A stretch of 39,126 nucleotides of DNA from Chitinophagales bacterium (GCA_020629005.1 JAHDEE010000023.1:1-39126), one strand, 5' to 3'. Positions 18,010-25,335 are shown, counted from the stretch's first letter. Notes: generated by a model from the sequence alone, not told the origin. Numbers and translations are program-made.

Positions 18010-18087
18010 CTCGAAATTTTTGCAAAGATAGCAGAAAGTTCAGGACAAGAAGGAATGGAGAATCTCAGGATGTGAAAGGACTATTGA

Positions 18088-18654
18088 TCAAACTTCGTCA
18101 AGGGAGGATCGCTTCTTTTCATCAAGCTTTTTGTAGCTGGTAACAGACATTCCTGTCACTGATCGAAATTGGTTGGACAAGTGCTGCACACTGCTGTAAC
18201 CCATTTGGGAAGCGATTTGGCTAAGCGTATTTTGTTCATAGCTGATCAGCTCTTTGACCCGCTCGATCTTTTGCAAGATGATGTACTTTTCGATGGTTGC
18301 ATTTTCATGCCGGGAAAATACTTTGCTCAGATGAGAATAAGCATAACCAAGTTTCTTCGAAAGATAAGTCGAATTCTTGACCAGCGGTTGCTGATCTGAA
18401 TAATGCACCATCTCAATGATAGTAGCCTTTATTTGCTCAATCAATCTGGTGTCTTTATCGACTAAAAGCTCAAATCCTCTCGCCTCCAACTTTTCGACCA
18501 ATGAATTTTGGTCAAAACTGTCTGGCACAGCTTCCGTTTCCACAGTACCTAATGCGATTTGCGTCACCTTAAGGCCCATAGATTCCATGATCTCCTGAAC
18601 TGCTTCTTTGCAGCGGGGACAAACCATGTTCTTTATTCGGAATTCTGTTGTCAT
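18088..18654 (-). CDS. HMA-domain AraC-family transcriptional regulator
   Basis: The ATG at 18654 gives 188 aa. Residues 1-70 are a heavy-metal-associated fold with the metal loop NMVCPRCKEAV (Cys12, Cys15). Residues ~85-185 carry an AraC-type double helix-turn-helix (STYLSKKLGYAYSHLSKVFS, IEKYIILQKIERVKELI, TLSQIASQMGYSSVQHLSNQ, FRSVTGMSVTSYKK). The gene is 42 bp downstream of a separate HMA protein whose CxxC lies at the same residues, 12 and 15. A 12-codon upstream extension from 18690 is open but spoils this alignment. Metal-responsive regulation is inferred; copper is the usual metal for such domains. No efflux ATPase is in the window. Confidence 0.85.
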   Translation of the reverse strand: MTTEFRIKNMVCPRCKEAVQEIMESMGLKVTQIALGTVETEAVPDSFDQNSLVEKLEARGFELLVDKDTRLIEQIKATIIEMVHYSDQQPLVKNSTYLSKKLGYAYSHLSKVFSRHENATIEKYIILQKIERVKELISYEQNTLSQIASQMGYSSVQHLSNQFRSVTGMSVTSYKKLDEKKRSSLDEV

Positions 18655-18696
18655 TCTGCGATACGGAATTGCTTTGTTCTTTTCTGACAAACCATT

Positions 18697-18915
18697 CTAA
18701 GGATTGATTGGTTCGACGAGTGTGAAGTTGCCGAAATCCGCCAGTAGTAAATTTAAGTCTTCTAAACGTACCTGATCTATGGTTTCCATAAAAACAGTCG
18801 CATCCTCGTAGGATACCTGTACTCGCTTCACCTTTGGATGTTCCTGCAAAGCATTCCTCACCAATCCGGTACATCTTTCGCAAGTCATTCCCGCTACCTG
18901 ATAACTTTTAGTCAT
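18697..18915 (-). CDS. Small heavy-metal-associated (CopZ-like) metallochaperone
   Basis: From the ATG at 18915 this is a 72-aa single HMA domain: MTKSYQVAGMTCERC carries the metal-binding Cys12-x-x-Cys15, followed by the usual helix (LVRNALQEHPKVKRVQVSYE) and strand pattern. Such proteins carry copper or a similar soft metal between partners in the cytoplasm. It heads a two-gene unit with the HMA-AraC regulator, which may receive metal from it or be a duplicated version of it. A longer frame from 18954 is open but its first 13 residues look non-native. Confidence 0.85.
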   Translation of the reverse strand: MTKSYQVAGMTCERCTGLVRNALQEHPKVKRVQVSYEDATVFMETIDQVRLEDLNLLLADFGNFTLVEPINP

Positions 18916-19039
18916 TAGCACAAATTTCTGTTTACGAAAATACAAAAGCCCCATTGACTTCGTTCGGGCAAGGATTGTTTCGTAGAAATTATGTTAAGCA
19001 TAAGCCAAATGGTGTAAATATTGAGCCATCAAGAGCTTA

Positions 19040-19194
19040 GGCATCGAGAATCAACAACTGTCCATTTGACTTGCTAGAAATGATTTATCCATCGTTATTT
19101 TTCTGCACCAGCCAGCAAGGATGCTGTCAAAAAATGCCTCGTCTAAATCTTTTCCAGCAGCGTCAAAATCAGACACTTATTGATTCACAATCCC
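19040..19194. mobile_element. MITE-like palindromic element, copy B (diverged)
   Basis: 155 bp, flanked by TTA at 19037-19039 and TTA at 19195-19197. By eye its arms differ from copies A and C at about a dozen positions (left end GGCATCGAGAATCAACAACT). The central ~56 bp differs at only two. It lies between the divergent HMA operon and the diheme peroxidase gene, with no transposase. Confidence 0.85.
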
Positions 19195-19311
19195 TTAGCA
19201 CAAAAATTGTTATCTTAGAGGCGTTGAAATCACTTCTAAAGGCAAGAGCCCCACTGTAGAGAAAGAGCTATTGCAAATATGAATGGCATCAACGAAAAAC
19301 TTTCTACCTAA

Positions 19312-19344
19312 GCACCCAGGCCAGGCATTGCTGAGCCTGGGTGC
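19312..19344. promoter_or_regulatory. Perfect 10-bp hairpin just upstream of the peroxidase start
   Basis: GCACCCAGGC and GCCTGGGTGC are exact inverted repeats around a 13-base loop. No T run follows on the plus strand, so an ordinary terminator is unlikely. It ends 17 bp before the chosen GTG start of the peroxidase gene and could act on its transcript. Confidence 0.5.
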
Positions 19345-19361
19345 GCTCGTTTAGCTTAACA

Positions 19362-20393
19362 GTGAAAGATAGAAGAAGGCATAGAAATAGTCCAGTGATC
19401 TACATCGGCACTGCCATGCTCTTATTGATCATGGCCTTAAACTCGTGCACAAAGGATGATTCCCCTGTTGCCGCCTATTATGAAGCTAATGGTCTGCTAA
19501 TACCGGCAGGATTTCCGATTCCTGCAATCCCGGAAGGTAATGAGATCACAAGAGAGCGGGTGGAACTTGGGAGACGCTTGTTTTTTGACAAAGCGCTCAG
19601 CAGAGACTTCAGCACCTCTTGCGCTTCCTGTCATCTACCGACACATGCTTTCAGTGATACGGTGGCGATAAGCCCAGGAGTTGAAGGACGTCTTGGCTTC
19701 CGGAATTCTCCCCCTCTGCTAAATGTGGCCTATTTCAGCTCATTTATGGAGGAAGGTGGTGTAGCAAGTTTGGAACAACAGGTGCTGGCTCCTATTCAAG
19801 ACCACAATGAGTTTGACTTCAACATCTTGCTGATTGCAGATCGTATGAAGCAAGACTCCAGTTACGTTAATAGCAGCCTTGCGGCATACGATCGGGAGCC
19901 AGATCCGTATGTGATCACCAGAGCCATCGCTTGCTATGAGCGAACTCTGATTGGTGGACAGTCGGATTATGATCGATACACAAGTCAGCAACAATTGAGC
20001 GCGATGAGCGACGCAGCTATTCGCGGTATGGAATTATTCAACAGTCGGGAATTAGCCTGCTCAAACTGTCACAGCGGATTTTTGTTTACAGATGAGAGCT
20101 TTAGGAATACTGGTTTGTATGAAGCCTACGCAGATAGTGGAAGAGCCAGACTGACATACCTGCCAAGCGACCGCGGATTATTTAAAGTTCCTTCTCTTCG
20201 AAACGTGACTCTTACAGCACCTTATATGCACAATGGAGGCTTCCCTAGTCTGGAATCAGTGATCGATCATTATGCTTCTGGTGGCTTCGAACACGAGAAC
20301 AAGGACCCACTTATACAGGGCTTTAGTCTGAGTGAATCCCAAAAGCAGGATCTACTTGCTTTTTTGGCTGCATTGGAACACCAAGAGCTTTAG
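19362..20393 (+). CDS. Diheme cytochrome c peroxidase / MauG-family lipoprotein
   Basis: The GTG at 19362 gives 343 aa with a positive n-region (KDRRRHR), a hydrophobic stretch and a lipobox LNSC (lipidated Cys29), so it should be anchored in the cell envelope. Two heme c sites are visible, CASCH (residues 87-91) and CSNCH (233-237), with MHNGGFPSLESVIDHY near the end, as in the CCP/MauG family. The family reduces hydrogen peroxide or oxidises protein or small substrates. An alternative GTG at 19341 lies inside a hairpin stem and adds seven residues. It is convergent with pgi; the two stop codons overlap by 4 bp. Confidence 0.9.
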   Translation: MKDRRRHRNSPVIYIGTAMLLLIMALNSCTKDDSPVAAYYEANGLLIPAGFPIPAIPEGNEITRERVELGRRLFFDKALSRDFSTSCASCHLPTHAFSDTVAISPGVEGRLGFRNSPPLLNVAYFSSFMEEGGVASLEQQVLAPIQDHNEFDFNILLIADRMKQDSSYVNSSLAAYDREPDPYVITRAIACYERTLIGGQSDYDRYTSQQQLSAMSDAAIRGMELFNSRELACSNCHSGFLFTDESFRNTGLYEAYADSGRARLTYLPSDRGLFKVPSLRNVTLTAPYMHNGGFPSLESVIDHYASGGFEHENKDPLIQGFSLSESQKQDLLAFLAALEHQEL

Positions 20394-21688
20394 ACCGGTT
20401 TGCCTAATAGACGGAACATGTTCCTCTTATAGTCCTCCACGCCTGGTTGATCAAAGGGATTGACTCCAAGCGTGTAGGCGCTAATTCCACATGCACGTTC
20501 GTAGAAATAGAACAGCTCACCTAAATTGAATTCGTCTGCTGTATCAATCTTTATCTGCAAAATTGGAACAGATCCACTCAAATGTGCTTCAATAGTTCCC
20601 CTGCAGGCTTGCTCGTTGACGTAGTGCATTCCCTTGCCAGATAGATAATTCAGACCATCCAGGTTTTGATCATCTGCGACAATAATTGGATCATGTACCG
20701 GCTTTTGCAACTGCACAAACGTTTCAAAAAGATGCCTTTTTCCATCCTGAATGTACTGACCCAGCGAGTGCAAATCCGCAGTAAAGTTTACTGAAGCCGG
20801 GAATATTCCTTTGCCCTGCTTTCCTTCTGATTCGCCATAGAGTTGTTTCCACCATTCTGCAATTGAACCCAGACAAGGCTCATAGCTAACAAAAACCTCA
20901 ATGAGGAAATTAGTCCTAAGGAGTGCATTCCTGCAGGCGGCATATTGCATTGCGGGATTTTGGTCATATGGCTGCTCGCAGGTGCTTCGCATTGATTGTG
21001 CTCCTTGCATCAAAGCTGTGATATCGAAACCAGCAGCGGCAATGGGAAGCAGCCCCACAGGTGTCAGAACCGAAAAGCGACCTCCGACATTATCTGGCAC
21101 AATGAAGCTTTCATATCCTTCCTGATCCGCAAGCGTTCGTAATGCACCTTTACTGCGGTCGGTTGTTGCATAAATTCTTTTTGCTGCCTCCTGCTTGCCG
21201 TATTTCTTCTCCATTAAACTGCGAAGAAACCGAAATGCGATGGCAGGTTCGGTGGTTGTGCCTGATTTGGAGATGACATTGATTGAAAAATCCCTGTCTT
21301 CGAGATAATGCAGAAGTGATTGTAGGTAAGTCCCTGATAGTTGGGTGCCAGCGAAAAGCACCAAGGGACCTTTGCGCTTGCTTTTGGATAAATTACAAAG
21401 AGGATCCTGCAAGAAATCGAGCGCCGCTTTGGCTCCAAGATAGGATCCCCCTATGCCAACTACTACGAGGACCTCAGACTGCTCGGCAATGAGACTGGCA
21501 GCCTGCTTGATGCGTTCGAATTCCGACTTGTCGAAATTGACCGGCAGGTCCATCCAGCCAAGAAATTCATTGCCCTTGCCAGAACCGTTTTTTAAGGATT
21601 CATCTGCTGTTTGTGTCTGTTGCCGAAGCATTTCTATAGCATCGTTCTTTAGAAAATCCGTAGCCTGACTGGAATCAAAAATGAGCAT
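20390..21688 (-). CDS. pgi: Glucose-6-phosphate isomerase
   Basis: 432 aa, the length of the shorter Bacillus-type enzymes. It interconverts glucose 6-phosphate and fructose 6-phosphate in the cytoplasm. Diagnostic segments: VVGIGGSYLGAKAALDFL, the phosphosugar-binding VISKSGTTTEPAIAFRFL, PDNVGGRFSVLTPVGLLPIA (PGI signature 1 region), and the C-terminal GISAYTLGVNPFDQPGVEDY. It is a single-gene unit divergent from the thioredoxin-T9SS gene. Confidence 0.97.
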   Translation of the reverse strand: MLIFDSSQATDFLKNDAIEMLRQQTQTADESLKNGSGKGNEFLGWMDLPVNFDKSEFERIKQAASLIAEQSEVLVVVGIGGSYLGAKAALDFLQDPLCNLSKSKRKGPLVLFAGTQLSGTYLQSLLHYLEDRDFSINVISKSGTTTEPAIAFRFLRSLMEKKYGKQEAAKRIYATTDRSKGALRTLADQEGYESFIVPDNVGGRFSVLTPVGLLPIAAAGFDITALMQGAQSMRSTCEQPYDQNPAMQYAACRNALLRTNFLIEVFVSYEPCLGSIAEWWKQLYGESEGKQGKGIFPASVNFTADLHSLGQYIQDGKRHLFETFVQLQKPVHDPIIVADDQNLDGLNYLSGKGMHYVNEQACRGTIEAHLSGSVPILQIKIDTADEFNLGELFYFYERACGISAYTLGVNPFDQPGVEDYKRNMFRLLGKPV

Positions 21689-21843
21689 TGAATCTGGTTT
21701 AGTTATCTATGAATAGTCGTATAAAGGACAGGCAAAGAAAAGAACTTGTACGGAAATGGACAAATCTCCATGCAACCCTCCAGAAACTCCGAAATGAGCA
21801 AAAAAGTCTTTAAGTTGTAGCTCACTCAAAAAAACAGTTAAAG

Positions 21844-22890
21844 ATGAAAAAACTCTTACCAGCTTTGTTGCTATTCCTGTTCATGAATTTCCTGGTTGTC
21901 GCTCAGGAAGCTCCTGATTTTGAAGGTACAGATACTCACGGGAATGTACACCAATTATATGCAGATTATTTGGACAATGGCATTACTGTCGTTCTGGATT
22001 TGTTCTTTGTTGACTGTCCACCTTGTAACGAATTGGCGCCTCAGATGCAGCCTTTGTACGAGATGTATGGATCGGGGAATGCTGATGTTCAGTTTTTAAG
22101 TATATCCTCTAATCCGGCAGACAATGACAGCTATATCAATGGCTTCGAAGATATGCATGGAACAACCTGGCCTTCGATTGGACCTGATGGAGGCGGAGCA
22201 GAAATCGAAGCGGTATATACCAACGGAGATTACGGTGAATTCTTCGGATATCCGACGTTGGTGGTGATTGCTCCTGATCGTTCTGTGACCTATGACGTCT
22301 GGGGTAGTTCAATTCCTGAAACTGTCGAGTTGCTAGATGCTGCAGTTGCTGATACAGGTGCTACAGGTGAAGTGGCGGTTGCCGCACCTACTGCGACTTA
22401 CGACTACGAAGTTATGGATGGAACAGTGACCTTCACCGATAGCTCTACGGATGCCGAATCATGGATGTGGGATTTCGGCAATGGAGAAACCTCTGATGAG
22501 CAAAACCCAACTGTGACCTTCATGGAGTCTGGAGATTACACTATTTGTCTAACGGTAACTAATGAAGGTGGCACAGATGAAATCTGCAATGAAATCAGCG
22601 TTGTTGTTGAAAACACTTCAGTTGGAAACCTAATTTCAGCTGGCATGGAAGTTTATCCTAATCCTGCTGATCAAGTGCTTAATCTCAACTTTGAGCTTGA
22701 CAAAACAGATCAACTGAGCATTGAGGTTACTGACCTTTCAGGAAAGGTCCTAAATCAAGTTGCCAATGGATTGTTTATTCAAGGTCAACACCAAATTGAA
22801 ATCCCGCTTGACAATCTTAGCAGCGGGTTGTATCTGGTAGAAATCGAGACGCCAAGTCTGAAAGGAACGGCCAAGTTCTTTGTGAAATAA
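21844..22890 (+). CDS. Secreted thioredoxin-fold protein with PKD and T9SS sorting domains
   Basis: 348 aa. The signal peptide MKKLLPALLLFLFMNFLVVA is followed by an AhpC/TlpA-like thioredoxin domain (about 22-165) with the redox pair CPPC at 58-61 in LFFVDCPPCNELAPQMQP and the cis-Pro region FGYPTLVVIAPD. A PKD domain follows (about 183-255: WMWDFGNGETSDEQNPTVTF). A T9SS type A sorting domain ends the protein (MEVYPNPADQVLNLNFELDK ... SSGLYLVEIET). It is predicted to be exported by T9SS and to act as a thiol oxidoreductase outside the cell; the target proteins are unknown. It is monocistronic, with a strong terminator 20 bp after the stop. Confidence 0.9.
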   Translation: MKKLLPALLLFLFMNFLVVAQEAPDFEGTDTHGNVHQLYADYLDNGITVVLDLFFVDCPPCNELAPQMQPLYEMYGSGNADVQFLSISSNPADNDSYINGFEDMHGTTWPSIGPDGGGAEIEAVYTNGDYGEFFGYPTLVVIAPDRSVTYDVWGSSIPETVELLDAAVADTGATGEVAVAAPTATYDYEVMDGTVTFTDSSTDAESWMWDFGNGETSDEQNPTVTFMESGDYTICLTVTNEGGTDEICNEISVVVENTSVGNLISAGMEVYPNPADQVLNLNFELDKTDQLSIEVTDLSGKVLNQVANGLFIQGQHQIEIPLDNLSSGLYLVEIETPSLKGTAKFFVK

Positions 22891-22910
22891 AAAGCGATTT
22901 TTCGCTCTTG

Positions 22911-22941
22911 AGCCGGACAGTGATACTGTCCGGCTTTTTTT
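22911..22941 (+). terminator. Intrinsic terminator of the thioredoxin-T9SS gene
   Basis: AGCCGGACAGT and ACTGTCCGGCT form a perfect 11-bp stem with a GAT loop, followed directly by TTTTTT. Confidence 0.95.
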
Positions 22942-22994
22942 GTGCCACTAACAAAGCTATTGTCATTTTCCTGGCATTCCCCTATCTTCGGTGA

Positions 22995-23594
22995 ATGCCA
23001 AACATTATTATCGAAGGTAAGAGCATACGTTTGCGCGATTGGATCATGTCAGATCTGGAAATTTACTCACACTGGAATACCGGTAGTCATCTTTGGATGG
23101 ATTACAATGGACCTTACTATCCGAAGATGGACGAAAAAGAACTTAAAGTTTCGCTTGCCAAGACCCGGCAAAGAATTGAGCAGAGCTTTTTCCCCGAACC
23201 GCGAACTGAACTGGTGGTTGCTGATAGGGAGACGGATAAGATGTTGGGAGCTGTGAGCTGGTATTGGCAAAGCAAGGAAACCAATTGGATGAGCCAGGGA
23301 ATTGTATTGTACGATGATGGCTTCTGGGGCAGGGGAATTGGTTTTGAAGCCTTGGGGTTGTGGTGTGAATATTTGTTGAAGCAATTCCCCGAACTGGCCA
23401 GACTTGACTTGAGAAGCTGGTCGGGCAATCACGGATTGATGCGTTTGGCGGAAAAATTGGGTTTCCGAAAGGAAGCCTGCTTCAGGAAGGCACGCATAGT
23501 AAAAGGCCAGTTTTATGATTCTGTTGGCTACGGATTGCTGCGAGAAGAGTGGCAAGAACGTTATCCACAAGGGTTCATAAAAAAAGAGACATAA
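22995..23594 (+). CDS. GNAT-family N-acetyltransferase (RimJ/RimL type)
   Basis: 199 aa, cytoplasmic. The fold begins with IEGKSIRLRDWIMSDLEIYS. The acetyl-CoA-binding motif A is GIVLYDDGFWGRGIGFEALG, and the later RLDLRSWSGNHGLMRLAEKL plus GFRKEACFRKARI is the usual RimJ/RimL ending. The acceptor is unknown; similar proteins acetylate ribosomal-protein N-termini or small molecules. Its last six codons overlap the terminator stem that serves the convergent gene. Confidence 0.88.
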   Translation: MPNIIIEGKSIRLRDWIMSDLEIYSHWNTGSHLWMDYNGPYYPKMDEKELKVSLAKTRQRIEQSFFPEPRTELVVADRETDKMLGAVSWYWQSKETNWMSQGIVLYDDGFWGRGIGFEALGLWCEYLLKQFPELARLDLRSWSGNHGLMRLAEKLGFRKEACFRKARIVKGQFYDSVGYGLLREEWQERYPQGFIKKET

Positions 23595-23614
23595 GGGTCA
23601 TCCCCTATGTCTCT
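23578..23614 (-). terminator. Terminator of the pheA operon, overlapping the acetyltransferase 3' end
   Basis: On the minus strand AGAGACATAGGGG pairs with CCCTTATGTCTCT around a short loop, followed by a run of seven T. It ends the gene at 23639. The stem itself encodes the last residues of the convergent acetyltransferase and could also serve it, although that side lacks a T run. Confidence 0.85.
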
Positions 23615-23638
23615 CTGTGCATTTAATTGCCACTAGAA

Positions 23639-24166
23639 CTAGGCTTCCATCAGATTCAGGTTGGCAGAAATTCTATCTAAGAGCGCCTGCTCTCCGTCGC
23701 TGACCAATGTGCCGCCGAAACCGAGAAAGCCACCTTCCTTTGCTGCCTCAGCAACTTTCACAGCGATTTCACGAAGCCACATTTTATACTCCGCTGCCAC
23801 TTCAGGACTCTCCTTTTCTGCCAGGATGTCATTGATCTTACACAGGTCGTCGATCATCAGATCGGCAAGTTGCTCAGAGCCTTTGACCTCATTTGCCTGA
23901 ATACGGCGAACGACCATATCCTTCTGATCCTTGGCCATTTTTTTTGCTGCATCAGCATCTTGCATTGAAGGAGAAATGGAGGCAACCAGGGCATTGTCGG
24001 GATAAGACTTAACGCCATCCATCAGGGCGCGGATACTGGCCATTGCCTCTTTTACTGATCCCAGGACACCACTGCTGCCAATCGATGTTACTGCTACACC
24101 CACAAGCTGGGGTGCGCACATGAGCAATTCTGTTTCTTCTTCTGTAAACTTTTGTAGGTAGGACAT
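23639..24166 (-). CDS. Small helical protein of unknown function, downstream of pheA
   Basis: The ATG at 24166 (MSYLQKFTEEETELLMCAPQ) gives 175 aa; a longer frame from 24202 overlaps the pheA stop. The sequence is predicted to be mostly helical, without signal peptide or membrane segment. It has a conserved-looking Gly-rich loop near the end (EGGFLGFGGTLVSDGEQALL) and a charged middle (MAKDQKDMVVRRIQANEVKG). I do not recognise a named domain. It starts 32 bp after pheA on the same strand and shares its terminator, so it is probably co-transcribed and under the same attenuator. No link to phenylalanine synthesis can be read from the sequence. Confidence 0.75.
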   Translation of the reverse strand: MSYLQKFTEEETELLMCAPQLVGVAVTSIGSSGVLGSVKEAMASIRALMDGVKSYPDNALVASISPSMQDADAAKKMAKDQKDMVVRRIQANEVKGSEQLADLMIDDLCKINDILAEKESPEVAAEYKMWLREIAVKVAEAAKEGGFLGFGGTLVSDGEQALLDRISANLNLMEA

Positions 24167-24198
24167 TCTAAAATTTGCTTTACAAAGGTTATTAAAAA

Positions 24199-25044
24199 TC
24201 ACATGAGCGAATCAACATTGGTTTTGACTGGCAGCTCTTCCCTGTCATAAACACCTAGTACCTTTAGCGCTTTACTTTGTACAGTTAGCTCGTCCAAAAT
24301 TCCGAACCATTGGCCTGGACCAGTAAAACTTAAGACCGCAATCATCCAATGATCTTGTTCCTGCTCATTCAATGGCCTTAACAACTCTAGTTCAACACCG
24401 GTTTGCTGCATATAGGTTTTTAGTTCTTGCATAGCCGTTGATTCCGGGTCCAATTGCAGTGCCACGGTTGCTCTTCGTCCCCATCCATCCCCTAGACCAG
24501 CCGCTCCGGAACGCAATAACAGAAAGTGTGTATTATTCGTGGGATCATCTGCAATGTTTTCTGCGAGAATCTCTAAACGGAAATGCCTGGCTGCCTGCCT
24601 GCTGGCTATGGCGGCGGTCTTACGCAAATTATCCTTGCGAATCATTTCGGCTGCAAAGGCAGTGCTTTCAGATTTGCCTTCTATCCAGGGAAACCTGCTG
24701 AGGAAATTTGCACATTGCAACAAGGCAAGCGGGTGTGATTTTATCTCTTCCAGATCTTCCAGTTTGACTCCGGGCAAGACCATCACATTATGATTCACTG
24801 GCAATACAACTTCCTTGACTACCTGGAGGTCATTATTAAGCAGATGGTGATAGTTGGACATGATCGGGCCGACCGTGCTGTTGGAGATTGCCATCAATCC
24901 TGTACAGGCTTCATTCTTTCTAATCTGCACAGCCAACTGCTCAAAGGTCTTGCAAAATTCTATGGGTGTATTCTCTTTTACGACTGCCAATGCAGCTTCT
25001 TCATGAAAGGTTCCAACTGAACCGAAGGTGATAAGTTTCTTCAT
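24199..25044 (-). CDS. pheA: Prephenate dehydratase
   Basis: From the ATG at 25044 (MKKLITFGSVGTFHEEAALA) the product is 281 aa, the size of monofunctional prephenate dehydratases, which convert prephenate to phenylpyruvate in phenylalanine synthesis. Family segments: GSVGTFHEEAA, GLMAISNSTVGPIMSNYHHL, HPLALLQCANFLSRFP, ESTAFAAEMI and DDPTNNTHFLLL. The last is the catalytic TRF motif, here T-H-F with His for Arg. The C-terminal ~90 residues form an ACT-like regulatory region (ATVALQLDPESTAMQELKTY) with no clear GAL/ESRP motifs. The open frame continues upstream without a stop, but that stretch holds an intrinsic terminator and an antiterminator arm, so it is leader RNA and not coding. No chorismate mutase domain is fused. 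Confidence 0.88.
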   Translation of the reverse strand: MKKLITFGSVGTFHEEAALAVVKENTPIEFCKTFEQLAVQIRKNEACTGLMAISNSTVGPIMSNYHHLLNNDLQVVKEVVLPVNHNVMVLPGVKLEDLEEIKSHPLALLQCANFLSRFPWIEGKSESTAFAAEMIRKDNLRKTAAIASRQAARHFRLEILAENIADDPTNNTHFLLLRSGAAGLGDGWGRRATVALQLDPESTAMQELKTYMQQTGVELELLRPLNEQEQDHWMIAVLSFTGPGQWFGILDELTVQSKALKVLGVYDREELPVKTNVDSLM

Positions 25045-25051
25045 ATGGAGC

Positions 25052-25126
25052 AAAAAAAATCCCGCTTTTCGTTGGAAAACCGGGAGACGTTCTGAAAAAT
25101 GCTTTTGACACACAAAGCCCGGTTCT
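25052..25126 (-). promoter_or_regulatory. Transcription attenuator of pheA (antiterminator plus terminator)
   Basis: On the minus strand the terminator TCCCGGTTTTC / GAAAAGCGGGA (25060-25085, one mismatch in 11 bp) is followed by eight T at 25052-25059, only 7 bp before the pheA ATG. Its 5' arm also pairs with AGAACCGGG (25118-25126): AACCGGG is exactly complementary to CCCGGTT at 25078-25084. That alternative arm starts at the base after the leader-peptide stop codon. A ribosome reaching the stop would cover it and allow termination. A ribosome stalled at the Phe codons would leave it free to form the antiterminator. Confidence 0.8.
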
Positions 25127-25186
25127 TTAGGTATTCCAAAAGATGCCAAAAAAGAAATAAGATCGATATGTGTCAGTAGCTTGCAT
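25127..25186 (-). CDS. pheA leader peptide (Tyr/Phe/Trp-rich attenuator peptide)
   Basis: A 19-codon frame, ATG 25186 to TAA 25127-25129, reads MQATDTYRSYFFFGIFWNT. It contains two Tyr, four Phe (three consecutive) and one Trp in ten codons. This is the classical signature of a translation-coupled attenuator for an aromatic amino acid gene, comparable in logic to the enterobacterial pheL peptide. GGAGG lies 8 bases before the ATG. It is followed at once by the antiterminator arm and then the terminator in front of pheA. Confidence 0.8.
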   Translation of the reverse strand: MQATDTYRSYFFFGIFWNT

Positions 25187-25209
25187 AAAAAAAGCCTCCA
25201 CAGGGAGGC
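25187..25209 (-). terminator. GCCTCC hairpin with T run directly before the pheA leader ATG
   Basis: On the minus strand GCCTCC-CTGT-GGAGGC is followed by seven T and then the leader ATG. It can terminate the LytTR gene that ends at 25336. It could also be part of the leader: its 3' arm contains GGAGG, a possible ribosome site for the leader peptide. A TATAAT-like hexamer lies just upstream (within 25215-25222), which would start the transcript near this hairpin. Which role applies cannot be told from sequence. Confidence 0.65.
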
Positions 25210-25335
25210 ATGTTCGATTATAGAAGCCTTCCCCTTTGTTTAGGATTCAAAACAAAAATAGAAGGAAGTAAATATTGCCTGGCGCTTAAGCATGGAATAA
25301 AGATGGGATTTTTTGTGAGATTCTGCAAATCTTTC

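Noticed and set aside
19071-19259. Short ORF within MITE copy B (and similar frames in copies A and C) as a gene
   Set aside because: The frames lie in an interspersed palindromic element, differ at both ends between copies and have no start context. I kept only the observation that the centre is conserved.
25045-25149. N-terminal extension of PheA read through from a TTG at 25149
   Set aside because: The frame is open and Phe-rich, but it contains an 11-bp terminator stem with T8 and an antiterminator arm. The family N-terminus begins at 25044, and the leader peptide uses another frame.
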